In this document: piece by piece, positions 26,753-36,032 of the stretch
Position numbering within the stretch: the stretch's first letter is position 1
Layout: each line of letters opens with the position of its first letter
From: Marinobacter sp. HL-58
GTDB lineage: Bacteria; Pseudomonadota; Gammaproteobacteria; Pseudomonadales; Oleiphilaceae
Assembly (NCBI RefSeq): GCF_001314605.1
Contig: NZ_LIHP01000011.1
Location: 186,001 to 250,000 of the forward strand
Direction of reading: 5' to 3'
Length of the DNA stretch: 64,000 nucleotides
The notes under the pieces: generated by a model
Told to the model about the DNA's origin: nothing
Seen by the model: only the letters and a program-made list of their open reading frames with translations
Databases searched by the model: none
Program-made: the position numbers and the translations under genes

Positions 26753-28732
26753 TCAGCTGTCCAGATAGTCATCACCGGTGCGAATCCGGGGGCGCTCGCC
26801 ACTCGCCATGGGCGCGGTGTCCCCGTGAAACTGGGATTTGACCCGACAGTCATCACACATTTTGATCAACTGGACGTTATCAGATTTGGTATACATCCAG
26901 TGTCGGTTTTCCAGTTTTTCAACGATCCGGTTGATGGTGCTGGCGACACCAAAGGGCGTGCCACACTTGATGCACTCAAACGGCTCCTCACCATGCAGGG
27001 CCCGGGCACTCAGCGCGGCTTTTGACAGATCCAGCTGGGGCTTGAGGGTGATCGCCGTCTCAGGGCAGGTGCTCTCGCAAACGCCGCACTGAACACACGC
27101 GTTTTCCGTAAACTGAACCTCTGGCCGGTCGGGATGGTCGCCCAGGGCGCCGGTGGGGCAAAGCGATACGCACGCCAGACAGAGCGTGCATTTGTCGGAG
27201 TCGATCTCAATGGCGCCATAGGGCGCGCCCAGCGGGAGGGGGATCGGCGCATCGACATTCTCCGCCATCGCGCTGACGGTCACCCGCGTGATGTCACGGC
27301 GACCGCCGACCAGCAGAACCGGCTCACTCACCCGTCCGGCATTCTCCCCGGCCTCGCCAAGTTCTTGTGCTGCAATCACGCGAACCCGGCTGGGAGAATT
27401 TCTGGTGCCTGTGAGCATGGCCTGGGCCAGTTCAATTTCCGCAGCAACCGCCCGGCGGTCTGCTTCGGTGTCCGCCAGGATCAGGACTTCCGCGTAGCCC
27501 GCGCCGAACGCGGCCATTATCTCTGCGTGGCCTATACGATCGACCTGCCCCAATCCCATCGGGATCAGATCGTCCGCCAGCCCGTCGTAGTAGCGTGCCA
27601 GGAAGGCAATCGCGTCAGCACCAGCGCCCAACGTATGGAAAACCAGACGTGGAGATTCGCCAGTGTGCTCGCGATAGACCCGCCCCATCACAGAGATGGC
27701 CTGGGTCAGTGCCTCAAAAGGGGTTTCGTTCATGGTTATGGCAGAGGTCGGGCAGACCGCTGCACAGGTTCCACAGCCGGCGCAGATATCCGAATCGATC
27801 TGTACATGTTCCCCAAAGGAAAAAATCGCCTCGGTGGAACAGACGTCCAGGCAGCGGGTGCAACCGGGCTGGTTGGCCCGTGAGTGAGCGCACAGGGAAG
27901 TTTCCAGATTGAAATAGACGGTTTTTTCGAACTCACCCACCCGATCCCTGGCCGTCAGAGCGATACGCTCCAGTTCTCCGGTTTTGTCCGGGTCAGCCCA
28001 GAAGTAGCCGTTGCGTTTTTCATGACTGGGAAATGCGGGCGCACCGCCACGCAAGTCGATAAACACATCGCACTCACTGTGGGCGGTGGCTTTGACCTCG
28101 CCATAACCGAGGTCGCCGCGGCCCGCAGGGTTCAGAGCCTGCAACTGGGAAAACTCAAGCTTGAAGTTGCCCAATGCGCCCCGGGCGGCTGTCAGGCGAC
28201 CTTTGGCGACATCGTAGCCCGCGGAAGGCAGCTGAATAGGCCCGGAATCACTGACGATACAGGTAACGCCCAGCTCATCCTGCACCAATTCGGCCATCCG
28301 GATAGCCTGCTCGGTGGGGCCCACAATACAGCACACGCCGTTGGACTGAATGGTTTTCACCGGCACCATGGGCGCCGGCAACTGCGCTGCCGCTACCAGC
28401 GCTGCCTGCTTGGCGTGCACACGTTCAGGCTTGGCGCCTGGCGCACTCCAGCCGGCGCGATCCCGGATATCGATGGTGCCCAGCGGCGCGGATTTGCCGA
28501 TTTCAGCCTGGACATCCTCGCCCAGACGCTCGAACAGGGCTGCCTGCTGGCCACAGGCAACGAGCAGGTCGGCATCGCCTCCCAGATGTTCGGCCGCGAT
28601 CTGCATATCCTTGCCGCAGAGTTGATCAACAACGATCACCTCCCCGGCCGCCGAGGCCACTTGCAGGGCCTCCGGATTGAAAGACTGCGTTTTATCGCAG
28701 GTACACAACAGTAATGTTTTATATGCCGTCAT
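26753..28732 (-). CDS. Large multi-cluster 4Fe-4S protein of the formate dehydrogenase cluster
   Basis: The product has 659 residues with no signal peptide, so it is cytoplasmic. Four ferredoxin-type motifs are arranged as two pairs. The first pair has Cys 281/291/294/298 and 317/320/323/327 (CAGCGTCAAVCP); the second, about 505-560, has CTLCLACVSLCP and CVQCGVCESTCP. A C-terminal CIKCG ... CDDC pair could bind another metal. An N-terminal domain (CTCDK, QLCGKD, VACGQQ) recalls heterodisulfide-reductase-like proteins. It may pass electrons between formate dehydrogenase and an unknown partner. It is the first gene of the accessory operon, divergent from the DUF3305 gene. Confidence 0.85.
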   Translation of the reverse strand: MTAYKTLLLCTCDKTQSFNPEALQVASAAGEVIVVDQLCGKDMQIAAEHLGGDADLLVACGQQAALFERLGEDVQAEIGKSAPLGTIDIRDRAGWSAPGAKPERVHAKQAALVAAAQLPAPMVPVKTIQSNGVCCIVGPTEQAIRMAELVQDELGVTCIVSDSGPIQLPSAGYDVAKGRLTAARGALGNFKLEFSQLQALNPAGRGDLGYGEVKATAHSECDVFIDLRGGAPAFPSHEKRNGYFWADPDKTGELERIALTARDRVGEFEKTVYFNLETSLCAHSRANQPGCTRCLDVCSTEAIFSFGEHVQIDSDICAGCGTCAAVCPTSAITMNETPFEALTQAISVMGRVYREHTGESPRLVFHTLGAGADAIAFLARYYDGLADDLIPMGLGQVDRIGHAEIMAAFGAGYAEVLILADTEADRRAVAAEIELAQAMLTGTRNSPSRVRVIAAQELGEAGENAGRVSEPVLLVGGRRDITRVTVSAMAENVDAPIPLPLGAPYGAIEIDSDKCTLCLACVSLCPTGALGDHPDRPEVQFTENACVQCGVCESTCPETAITLKPQLDLSKAALSARALHGEEPFECIKCGTPFGVASTINRIVEKLENRHWMYTKSDNVQLIKMCDDCRVKSQFHGDTAPMASGERPRIRTGDDYLDS

Positions 28733-28823
28733 CAGGAATTTGGCTCTTTATGGCTCTTGTAGTTGTTTTTATACGTATCAGTTTCCAATATTGTTCTTCG
28801 AGCATGCCACAGCTGTTTGCTCT

Positions 28824-28854
28824 TGGACAATTGGATAATTGGATAATTGATTGG
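28824..28854. repeat. Short AT-rich tandem repeat in the divergent fdh promoter region
   Basis: TTGGACAATTGGATAATTGG and its continuation show three to four near-copies of an 8-bp unit (ATTGGATA). They lie midway between the divergent 4Fe-4S and DUF3305 genes (28733-28891) and could be a multi-site regulator target. Confidence 0.45.
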
Positions 28855-28891
28855 GCTCTGCTAACTTCAGGGGACAATAAAGAGAAAAGCC

Positions 28892-29470
28892 ATGAGCAGT
28901 CGCACAGAGAGTTGGAAACGAGACTTACAAGTTGGTGCAGTGGTTCGCCAGTCGCCTGGCGTGACCCGGTGGGCAAAGCACATCTGGAAACCGGTGGCAG
29001 TAATACCGGGTGCCCCCGAAGCTTTCTGGAAGGAATTGGTCCGTGAGGGTGACGTGGTCGATTACCATGCCGGCACTGTGACCATGGGACTGTTTCGTGC
29101 CGACGTAGAAGCCTACCTTGTATCTCTCAATATGACTGTTCCCTCCGTCTGGATTGTAATGGATCGCGACGAGAGCCGTCAGTCTCCTTCAGGCTGGTTC
29201 GTCAGCGCCATTACGGCGAGTGCCTATGAGGCCCAGGACGCCCTGGATAGCGGCGAAAGCATCGTCGAGCCTGTGCCGATTCCCGAGTCCATGGCGGCGT
29301 GGATCAAAGAGTTTGTCGATATGCACTACATCGAAGAACCATTCAAGAAGCGCCGCCGTAAAGAGATCAATGTCGATGGTGTTGAAGACGGCAAGGGCGA
29401 TGCACGCATCCGTCAGGAGAGCGACGTCTTCCGGGCACCTTCCAACATCAAGAACCCGAGAACGCACTGA
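28892..29470 (+). CDS. DUF3305 protein, formate dehydrogenase cluster
   Basis: The 192-residue soluble protein has family features VGAVVRQSPGVTRWAKHIWKP at the start and WIVMDRD in the middle. DUF3305 proteins accompany DUF3306 and FdhABC in many proteobacteria; their biochemical role is not known to me. The C-terminal 40 residues are highly charged (KKRRRKE). It abuts the DUF3306 gene and is first in the main fdh operon. Confidence 0.85.
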   Translation: MSSRTESWKRDLQVGAVVRQSPGVTRWAKHIWKPVAVIPGAPEAFWKELVREGDVVDYHAGTVTMGLFRADVEAYLVSLNMTVPSVWIVMDRDESRQSPSGWFVSAITASAYEAQDALDSGESIVEPVPIPESMAAWIKEFVDMHYIEEPFKKRRRKEINVDGVEDGKGDARIRQESDVFRAPSNIKNPRTH

Positions 29471-30099
29471 TGGCCGAATCACGTCTGGCGCGCTGGTCAC
29501 GCAAGAAAACCGGAGCTGGCAAAAAGGCCGAGCCATCCCCTCCTGCGCAAGTTGATTATGAGCCTTCTCCGGAAGAGCAGGAACTTGCCATAAACCAGGC
29601 CCTGCCCGAACACGAAGTGTTGGAGAAGTACGGTTTGCCCGACCCCGACGCCATCGAGCTGGGCACCGACATCAAGGGTTTTTTGCGAAAAGAAATTCCC
29701 GAACTGTTGCGCCGCAAGGCTCTGCGCGGGCTCTGGAAATCCAACCCCGTTCTCGCGGTGCTTGATGGCCTGAATGACTACGATGAGGACTATACCGACG
29801 CTGGCCTTTCAGCCAAGGCCGTCCAGACCCTTTATAAGGTAGGCCAGGGTTTTGACCGAACCCCAAAGGTTGATGAGCAAGTCGGGGAGCAGATGGAGGA
29901 GCGGGTTGCGGATCCTGAACCGGCCGTTTCGGTTGTCCCTCCGGTGGCCAGGGAGAAACCGGAGCTCGAAATCACTGATGAGCCTGCGACCGTGGTTGGT
30001 CGAGTTGAACCGGCGGCAACCAGAGGCGAAGCCCTGAGTACCGGGGCCGAGGCGGAATTGACCCCGCGTTATCGCCCCAGAATGCGTTTCGATAGTTAA
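29470..30099 (+). CDS. DUF3306 protein, formate dehydrogenase cluster
   Basis: The product has 209 residues. The N-terminus MAESRLARWSRKK is typical for DUF3306; a central helical part (LPEHEVLEKYGLPDPD, FLRKEIPELLRRKALRGLW) is followed by a Pro/Glu-rich, probably disordered C-terminus. The start overlaps the DUF3305 stop. Role unknown; presumed to act in maturation of the dehydrogenase. Confidence 0.85.
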   Translation: MAESRLARWSRKKTGAGKKAEPSPPAQVDYEPSPEEQELAINQALPEHEVLEKYGLPDPDAIELGTDIKGFLRKEIPELLRRKALRGLWKSNPVLAVLDGLNDYDEDYTDAGLSAKAVQTLYKVGQGFDRTPKVDEQVGEQMEERVADPEPAVSVVPPVAREKPELEITDEPATVVGRVEPAATRGEALSTGAEAELTPRYRPRMRFDS

Positions 30100-30205
30100 T
30101 TTAAGCTATGACTGTAGTGGTAATAAGCTTTCTTGCCCCGGGTTCAGGACGGGTGTATAAGATTGTGTAGCGCAAAATTCAAACAATAACGTGAAGGACA
30201 AAAAC

Positions 30206-30814
30206 TTGGCGAACACGGCTGAAGTTCAGTGCCCCCGCTCTATCAACGATGAAGATCGTGCGCGAGCCCAGATGTATCAGTTGCTGGGTGTTTTGCTGAG
30301 CGGCCCACCCACCGGCGAACTCCTTCATGGTTTGGCATCGCTGCAGGGTGACGATACCCCCCTGGGGTCCGCCTCCAAAAAACTGGCAGCACTTGCCGAG
30401 CGCACCAAGCCACAAGACGCCGAACGGGAATACAACAACCTTTTTATCGGAATCAGTCGTGGTGAATTATTGCCCTATGCCAGTTACTACCTCACCGGGT
30501 TTCTGAACGAAAAACCCCTTGCCGATCTGCGCAGCGATCTGATGGCGCGAGGCATTAAAGCCAGCGAAGACATCAAAGAACCCGAAGATCATATCAGCAC
30601 TCTGTGTGAAATCATGGCTGGCATTATTGCCGGCGATTTCGAATGCGATAGTGGTTTGGCGTCGCAAAAAGCCTTTTTTGACGCGCACCTGGCAAAGTGG
30701 GCGGCATTATTTTTTACCGATTTGGAAAAAGCGCAAACTGCGATCTTCTATACACCTGTGGGCTCGCTGGGTCGGGCCTTCATGGAGGTAGAGGCTGATG
30801 CATTTGCACTTTGA
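30206..30814 (+). CDS. TorD-family chaperone for the formate dehydrogenase catalytic subunit
   Basis: The product has 202 residues. TTG 30206 is preferred because GAAGGA ends 7 nt before it; an in-frame GTG at 30191 has no ribosome site. It is all-helical, with YNNLFIGISRGELLPYASYY and the family signature EPEDHISTLCEIMAGII. TorD-type proteins bind the TAT signal of molybdoenzymes and hold them until the cofactor is inserted; here the client should be FdhA. Confidence 0.88.
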   Translation: MANTAEVQCPRSINDEDRARAQMYQLLGVLLSGPPTGELLHGLASLQGDDTPLGSASKKLAALAERTKPQDAEREYNNLFIGISRGELLPYASYYLTGFLNEKPLADLRSDLMARGIKASEDIKEPEDHISTLCEIMAGIIAGDFECDSGLASQKAFFDAHLAKWAALFFTDLEKAQTAIFYTPVGSLGRAFMEVEADAFAL

Positions 30815-30858
30815 CAACCGGGGTCTATCGGATCCCTTAACCCAGGTGGAGGTGTCCT

Positions 30859-31050
30859 ATGGACAACCAACAGCGTGAAAACAGCCGTCGCCGTTTCCTG
30901 CGGATGGCCGCAATAGCAGTTCCAGCTGCCGTTGCCGTGGCCGTTGCACCGAACGCCGCAGCCGAGGCCGTCAGCAGTGACGCACCCAAAAGCAGCGGTC
31001 TACGTGACACTGAGCACACACGGAAATATTTCGAATCTGCTCGCTTTTAA
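30859..31050 (+). CDS. Small twin-arginine-signal protein of the formate dehydrogenase region
   Basis: The 63-residue product carries a twin-arginine signal SRRRFLRMAA (9-18) and a hydrophobic Ala/Val stretch, then only about 30 further residues. It fits the small 'formate dehydrogenase region TAT target' family. It is preceded by GGAGG and lies 89 bp before fdhA. The function is not known; it may help target or assemble the exported enzyme. Confidence 0.87.
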   Translation: MDNQQRENSRRRFLRMAAIAVPAAVAVAVAPNAAAEAVSSDAPKSSGLRDTEHTRKYFESARF

Positions 31051-31060
31051 GGAAACGTGA

Positions 31061-31093
31061 GTCATTCAAGGTTGCGAAAGGCTCTTGAATGAC
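31061..31093 (+). promoter_or_regulatory. Perfect hairpin in the leader of fdhA
   Basis: GTCATTCAAG (31061-31070) and CTTGAATGAC (31084-31093) form a 10-bp stem with a 13-nt loop, between the small TAT gene and fdhA. No T-run follows, so it is more likely an RNA processing or stability element than a terminator. Confidence 0.55.
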
Positions 31094-31139
31094 CGCGTTC
31101 CCGAAAGAACGAGAATAATAAAAGAGAGAGGTAGTTGAT

Positions 31140-34025
31140 ATGTTAAGGAAGAAAACCAACGGGGTAGCGAAAGGCTCCCGTGCGGGCTCTTTACTTTCAT
31201 CACTCGCTGCAAAAACGATGGACCGTCGCGGGTTTTTAACGGCTTCAGGTGTCGCAGTAGGCGGCCTGGCAGCCCTGTCACTCCCGTCAACGCGTGTAAA
31301 AGCTGCAACTCCGTCGAAGGAAGGCGGGGAAGTGGTTATGAAAAAATCCGTGTGTACGCACTGCTCGGTGGGCTGCACGGTAGAGGCAGAAGTGCAGAAC
31401 GGCGTCTGGACTGGCCAGGAGCCAGGATGGGACAGCCCGTTCAACCTGGGCGCCCATTGTGCCAAAGGCGCCGCCGTTCGTGAGCACGCCCACGGCGAGC
31501 GTCGACTCAAGTCGCCCATGAAAATGGTCGATGGCGAGTGGAAGAAGATCTCCTGGGAAGATGCCATAAACGAAATTGGCGACAAGATGTTGCAGATTCG
31601 TGAAGAGAGCGGTCCCGATTCGGTTTACTGGCTCGGCAGCGCAAAGCACAGCAACGAACAGGCTTACCTGTTCCGCAAGTTTGCGGGCTACTGGGGCACC
31701 AACAACGTGGATCACCAGGCCCGTATCTGTCACTCAACAACCGTCGCCGGTGTAGCCAACACCTGGGGCTACGGTGCGATGACCAACTCCTACAACGACA
31801 TCCACAAGTCCAAGGCGATCTTCCTGATCGGGGGCAACCCCGCCGAAGCGCACCCGGTGTCGCTGCTACACATCCTCAAAGCCAAGGAAGAAAACAACGC
31901 CCCGCTCATTGTCTGCGACCCGCGCTTTACGCGTACGGCGGCTCACGCCGATGAGTTTGTGCGGTTCCGGCCCGGCTCGGACGTCGCGCTGATATGGGGA
32001 ATCCTGTGGCACATCTTTGAAAACGGTTGGGAAGACCAGGAGTTCATCCGTACCCGGGTGTACGGCATGGAAGACATCCGTGAAGAGGTGAAGCGCTGGA
32101 ACCCCGAGGAAGTTGAGCGCGTGACCGGTGCCCCTGGCGGGCAGCTCGAGCGAGTCGCCCGCACCTTGGCCAACAATCGCCCCGGCACCGTGATCTGGTG
32201 TATGGGTGGCACCCAGCACACTAACGGCAACAACAACACCCGCGCCTACTGCATACTTCAACTTGCTCTGGGCAACATGGGCGTTGCCGGTGGTGGCACC
32301 AACATCTTCCGTGGCCACGATAACGTGCAGGGCGCCACCGACTTTGGTGTTGTGGCAGACAGCCTGCCTGGATACTACGGCGTGGCCGCAGGCTCCTGGG
32401 CCCACTGGGCGCGTGTCTGGGAAGAAGACCTGGACTGGCTCAAAGGGCGTTTTGCCACCTGGGACAAAGATGGCAAATCCCGCGCCATGATGAACGAGAA
32501 AGGCATTCCGGTATCCCGCTGGATCGACGGTGTTCTGGAAGCCAAGGAAAACCTTGAGCAGCCGGACAACACCCGGGCCATGGTGCTGTGGGGTCACGCG
32601 CCCAACTCCCAGACCCGTATGCTGGAAATGAAGGAAGCCATGGAAAAACTCGACCTGCTGGTCGTGGTTGACCCCTTCCCGACCGTGTCTGCAGTGCTGC
32701 ACGACCGGAAGGATGGCGCCTATCTTTTGCCGACAACCACCCAGTTCGAAACCAGCGGTTCCGTCACCGCCTCCAACCGCTCCCTGCAGTGGCGGGAGAA
32801 GGTCATAGAACCGCTGTTCGACTCCAAGGTTGACCACGAGATCATCAAACTTTTTGCCGACAAGTTCGGTTTCACTGACCGCCTGTTCCGCAACATTGCC
32901 ATTGAAGGCGACGAGCCGGTAATTGAAGACATCACCCGCGAGTACAACCGTGGCATGTGGACCATCGGCTACACCGGTCAGTCGCCCGAGCGCCTGAAGC
33001 TCCACATGGCCAACCAGCACCACTTCGACAAGACCTCTCTGCGTGCCGTGGGCGGTCCCTGCGATGGTGACTTCTATGGTCTGCCATGGCCATGCTGGGG
33101 AACACCGGAGATGAATCACCCGGGCACGGCAAACCTTTACGACATGTCGTTACCGGTATCCAAGGGTGGCCTGACGTTCCGGGCACGTTTCGGTGTTGAA
33201 CGCGATGGCGAGAACCTGCTGGCGGATGGCGTGTACTCCAAAGACTCCGAGATCAAGGACGGCTACCCCGAGTTCACCATGCAGATGCTGATGGACCTGG
33301 GCTGGGATGGCGACCTGACGCAGGAAGAACGCGCTGCCATTAATGATGTAGGTGGCCCCGAGGCCAACTGGAAGATTGATCTGTCCGGCGGTATACAGCG
33401 GGTGGCCATCAAGCACGAATGTGCACCCTTTGGTAACGCCAAGGCCCGCTGCGTTGTCTGGAACTTCCCGGATCCGGTGCCACTGCATCGCGAGCCGTTG
33501 TACACCAACCGCCGTGACCTCGTGGAAGACTATCCGACTTATGCCGACAAGACCTTCTGGCGGGTGCCGACGCTGTATGAGTCCATCCAGAAGAAGGACT
33601 TCAGCAGCGACTTCCCCATTATTCTGACCTCAGGCCGGCTGGTCGAGTACGAAGGTGGTGGTGACGAGACACGGTCAAACCCATGGCTGGCGGAACTGCA
33701 GCAGGAGATGTTCATCGAGGTGAATCCGCGTGATGCGAACAACCTGAACATTCGTGACGGCAATGATGTCTGGGTTTCTGGCCCCGAGGGAGGGCGAATA
33801 AGAGTCAAGGCAATGGTGACAGAACGTGTTGGCGAGGGAGTAGCCTTTATGCCGTTCCACTTTGGCGGACATCTGGAAGGTAAGGACCTGAGGGACAAAT
33901 ACCCCAAAGGCTCTGACCCCTATGTCCTGGGCGAATCCACTAATACCGTTCAAACATACGGGTACGACTCGGTCACGCAGATGCAAGAGACCAAGTGTAC
34001 CCTGTGTTCGATCGCGCCAGCATAA
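31140..34025 (+). CDS. fdhA: Formate dehydrogenase, catalytic (alpha) subunit, Cys type
   Basis: The product has 961 residues. A twin-arginine signal (MDRRGFLTASG, 27-37) exports it folded to the periplasm. A [4Fe-4S] site uses Cys72, 75, 79 and 107. The active-site motif DHQARICHSTTVAG has Cys197 as Mo/W ligand, where E. coli FdnG/FdoG have selenocysteine, followed by the conserved His198. Bis-MGD-binding domains cover the rest. It oxidises formate to CO2 and passes electrons to FdhB. AGGAAG precedes the upstream edge only weakly; the start at 31140 retains the whole signal. Confidence 0.95.
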   Translation: MLRKKTNGVAKGSRAGSLLSSLAAKTMDRRGFLTASGVAVGGLAALSLPSTRVKAATPSKEGGEVVMKKSVCTHCSVGCTVEAEVQNGVWTGQEPGWDSPFNLGAHCAKGAAVREHAHGERRLKSPMKMVDGEWKKISWEDAINEIGDKMLQIREESGPDSVYWLGSAKHSNEQAYLFRKFAGYWGTNNVDHQARICHSTTVAGVANTWGYGAMTNSYNDIHKSKAIFLIGGNPAEAHPVSLLHILKAKEENNAPLIVCDPRFTRTAAHADEFVRFRPGSDVALIWGILWHIFENGWEDQEFIRTRVYGMEDIREEVKRWNPEEVERVTGAPGGQLERVARTLANNRPGTVIWCMGGTQHTNGNNNTRAYCILQLALGNMGVAGGGTNIFRGHDNVQGATDFGVVADSLPGYYGVAAGSWAHWARVWEEDLDWLKGRFATWDKDGKSRAMMNEKGIPVSRWIDGVLEAKENLEQPDNTRAMVLWGHAPNSQTRMLEMKEAMEKLDLLVVVDPFPTVSAVLHDRKDGAYLLPTTTQFETSGSVTASNRSLQWREKVIEPLFDSKVDHEIIKLFADKFGFTDRLFRNIAIEGDEPVIEDITREYNRGMWTIGYTGQSPERLKLHMANQHHFDKTSLRAVGGPCDGDFYGLPWPCWGTPEMNHPGTANLYDMSLPVSKGGLTFRARFGVERDGENLLADGVYSKDSEIKDGYPEFTMQMLMDLGWDGDLTQEERAAINDVGGPEANWKIDLSGGIQRVAIKHECAPFGNAKARCVVWNFPDPVPLHREPLYTNRRDLVEDYPTYADKTFWRVPTLYESIQKKDFSSDFPIILTSGRLVEYEGGGDETRSNPWLAELQQEMFIEVNPRDANNLNIRDGNDVWVSGPEGGRIRVKAMVTERVGEGVAFMPFHFGGHLEGKDLRDKYPKGSDPYVLGESTNTVQTYGYDSVTQMQETKCTLCSIAPA

Positions 34026-34040
34026 TAAGAGGTACATAAC

Positions 34041-34649
34041 ATGGCTCTCGAAGGACAAGCACGCGCAAAGTTTCTTTGCGATGCCGAACGCTGCATTGAA
34101 TGCAATGCCTGCGTTACGGCCTGTAAGAATGAGCATGAGGTCCCCTGGGGCATCAACCGCCGCCGCGTGGTGACTGTCGATGATGGTAAACCAGGCGAGC
34201 GCTCGATCTCGGTGGCTTGCATGCACTGTTCAGACGCGCCCTGTATGGCAGTCTGTCCCACGGACTGCTTCTACCAGACCGACGACGGAATCGTATTGCA
34301 CTCCAAGGATCTGTGCATTGGTTGTGGGTATTGTTTTTACGCCTGCCCCTTTGGCGCGCCCCAGTTCCCCCAGGCGGGTAACTTTGGCAGCCGGGGCAAG
34401 ATGGACAAGTGCACCTTCTGTGCAGGTGGTCCGGAGGAAGACAACTCCACAACCGAGTTCAACAAGTACGGACGCAACCGTATTGCCGAGGGCAAGTTGC
34501 CCATCTGTGCGGAAATGTGCTCGACCAAAGCCCTGTTGGCCGGTGACGGCAACGAGGTGTCGGACATCTATCGCCAGCGTGTGGTGAACCGTGGTTTCGG
34601 TTCCGGCGCCTGGGGATGGGGCACGGCCTACGAGAAGAAGGGTGCCTGA
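34041..34649 (+). CDS. fdhB: Formate dehydrogenase, iron-sulfur (beta) subunit
   Basis: The product has 202 residues. It is a four-cluster ferredoxin of the DmsB/FdnH type: CIECNACVTACK, CMHCSDAPCMAVCP, CIGCGYCFYACP and a fourth set CTFC ... CAEMC. It relays electrons from FdhA to the cytochrome b subunit. There is no C-terminal membrane anchor, unlike E. coli FdnH. It lies 15 bp after fdhA. Confidence 0.94.
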   Translation: MALEGQARAKFLCDAERCIECNACVTACKNEHEVPWGINRRRVVTVDDGKPGERSISVACMHCSDAPCMAVCPTDCFYQTDDGIVLHSKDLCIGCGYCFYACPFGAPQFPQAGNFGSRGKMDKCTFCAGGPEEDNSTTEFNKYGRNRIAEGKLPICAEMCSTKALLAGDGNEVSDIYRQRVVNRGFGSGAWGWGTAYEKKGA

Positions 34650-34661
34650 GCAAGCCTGACG

Positions 34662-34687
34662 ATTCCGGGGCTTTCGGGCCCCGGAAT
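34662..34687 (+). promoter_or_regulatory. GC-rich hairpin between fdhB and fdhC
   Basis: ATTCCGGGGC (34662-34671) pairs perfectly with GCCCCGGAAT (34678-34687) around a 6-nt loop. There is no T-run after it. It probably adjusts RNA stability or subunit ratios within the operon. Confidence 0.6.
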
Positions 34688-34734
34688 TGATTGAGGCAAC
34701 AAATTCTTTTTGTTGGTTCCGTTGGAGTGCTTTC

Positions 34735-35907
34735 ATGAACTTTAAACAATTCGGTGCTGCCGCCTTTGTGCTGGCGACACTGCTATTCAATCCCGGCTGG
34801 GCGCAGGACGCCCCCGAGGTTGACCGGACAAGTACCGGGGGCGCCCAAACCCTGGAAGATATCATGGCTCGTCAGAAGAAGTTGGACGTTGACGAGTCTT
34901 TCCGTTCGGAAAACCTGGGTGATCCTGACAGTGCTGCGGCAATGAGCGAGCAACTGGGGACCCAGGGCGGTACTTCTGACTCCGATAAGTGGCGTGGTAT
35001 CCGGTACAACGAGAGTGAGATCACGACCCAGTCGAGAGGGCCTGCGGCCGACGTCCTGATTCAGGATGGCGGCATGCCCTGGTACGAATTGCGTGAAGGT
35101 CCGGTCATCACCTACGGCGGCCTGGCGTTGCTGGGCATCATCGCGCTACTGGCGGTGTTCTACTTTGTTCGCGGCAAAATCATGATCGACGGTGGCCCTG
35201 CCGGCACCAGGATTGAGCGGTTCAAGGCTATCGAACGTTTCGGTCACTGGTTACTTGCGGGCTCCTTCATCGCATTGGCCCTGACCGGTCTGCTTACACT
35301 TATGGGGCGCAGTTTCCTGATCCCTGTTATCGGGCACGAAGCCTTTTCGCCCCTGGCAATTGGCTCCAAGTGGCTCCACAACAATATTGCCTGGGCCTTT
35401 ATGTTGGGCCTGGTGATGACATTCGTCATGTGGGTAGCGCACAACATCCCCAACAAGCTCGACTGGCAGTGGCTCAAGGCGGGCGGCGGTATCTTTACCA
35501 AATCCCATCCTTCATCAAAGAAGTTCAACGCCGGCCAGAAAATCATCTTCTGGACCGTGATGATTCTTGGTTTCTCAGTGTCACTGTCGGGCCTGTCGCT
35601 GCTGTTTCCGTTCCAGATGCCCATGTTTGCTGACACCTTTGGCGTCATAAACAGCATTCTGGGGACAGACTTCCCAACGGCTCTGGCACCCCATGAAGAG
35701 ATGCAGTTGTCCAACATCTGGCACTCGATCGTGGCGTTTCTGATGATGCTCGCCATCATCGCTCACATCTATATCGGCTCGGTCGGTATGGAAGGTGCGT
35801 TTGATGCCATGGGTACCGGTCAGGTTGATCTCGAGTGGGCCCGCCAGCACCACGATCTGTGGGTGGAAGAGGTCCAGGCCAGACAGGGCAAAGGAGAATC
35901 GTCGTGA
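34735..35907 (+). CDS. fdhC: Formate dehydrogenase, cytochrome b (gamma) subunit
   Basis: The product has 390 residues from ATG 34735 (GGAG 7 nt upstream). A Sec signal (FVLATLLFNPGWA) and about 110 periplasmic residues come before the membrane domain, an N-terminal extension longer than in E. coli FdnI. Five hydrophobic segments follow. Histidines likely to bind heme are in ERFGHW, KWLHNN, NIWHSI and IIAHIY. It passes electrons to the quinone pool. Its stop overlaps the next small gene. Confidence 0.92.
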   Translation: MNFKQFGAAAFVLATLLFNPGWAQDAPEVDRTSTGGAQTLEDIMARQKKLDVDESFRSENLGDPDSAAAMSEQLGTQGGTSDSDKWRGIRYNESEITTQSRGPAADVLIQDGGMPWYELREGPVITYGGLALLGIIALLAVFYFVRGKIMIDGGPAGTRIERFKAIERFGHWLLAGSFIALALTGLLTLMGRSFLIPVIGHEAFSPLAIGSKWLHNNIAWAFMLGLVMTFVMWVAHNIPNKLDWQWLKAGGGIFTKSHPSSKKFNAGQKIIFWTVMILGFSVSLSGLSLLFPFQMPMFADTFGVINSILGTDFPTALAPHEEMQLSNIWHSIVAFLMMLAIIAHIYIGSVGMEGAFDAMGTGQVDLEWARQHHDLWVEEVQARQGKGESS

Positions 35908-36032
35908 AAGTCATGCTCGCCGGATTTGTCGCCGCCCTGGTGATCGCCGCTCTCGCACCCGTCGTTCTGGACCAGTTCGGATGGTCTTCTGCCGAGCACT
36001 GGAGCAGCGAAACGAGTGTGCGGCTTGACTGA
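35904..36032 (+). CDS. Small membrane protein coupled to fdhC
   Basis: The 42-residue product starts at GTG 35904, overlapping the fdhC stop (GTGA), with AAGGAG 7 nt upstream. It has a single hydrophobic helix (VMLAGFVAALVIAALAPVVL) and a short polar tail. The arrangement suggests an accessory subunit of the formate dehydrogenase complex. Unnamed to my knowledge. Confidence 0.72.
   Translation: MKVMLAGFVAALVIAALAPVVLDQFGWSSAEHWSSETSVRLD

Noticed and set aside
31728..31730. Possible selenocysteine at the formate dehydrogenase active site
   Set aside because: The codon is TGT (Cys), not TGA, so this is a Cys-type enzyme and no SECIS is required.
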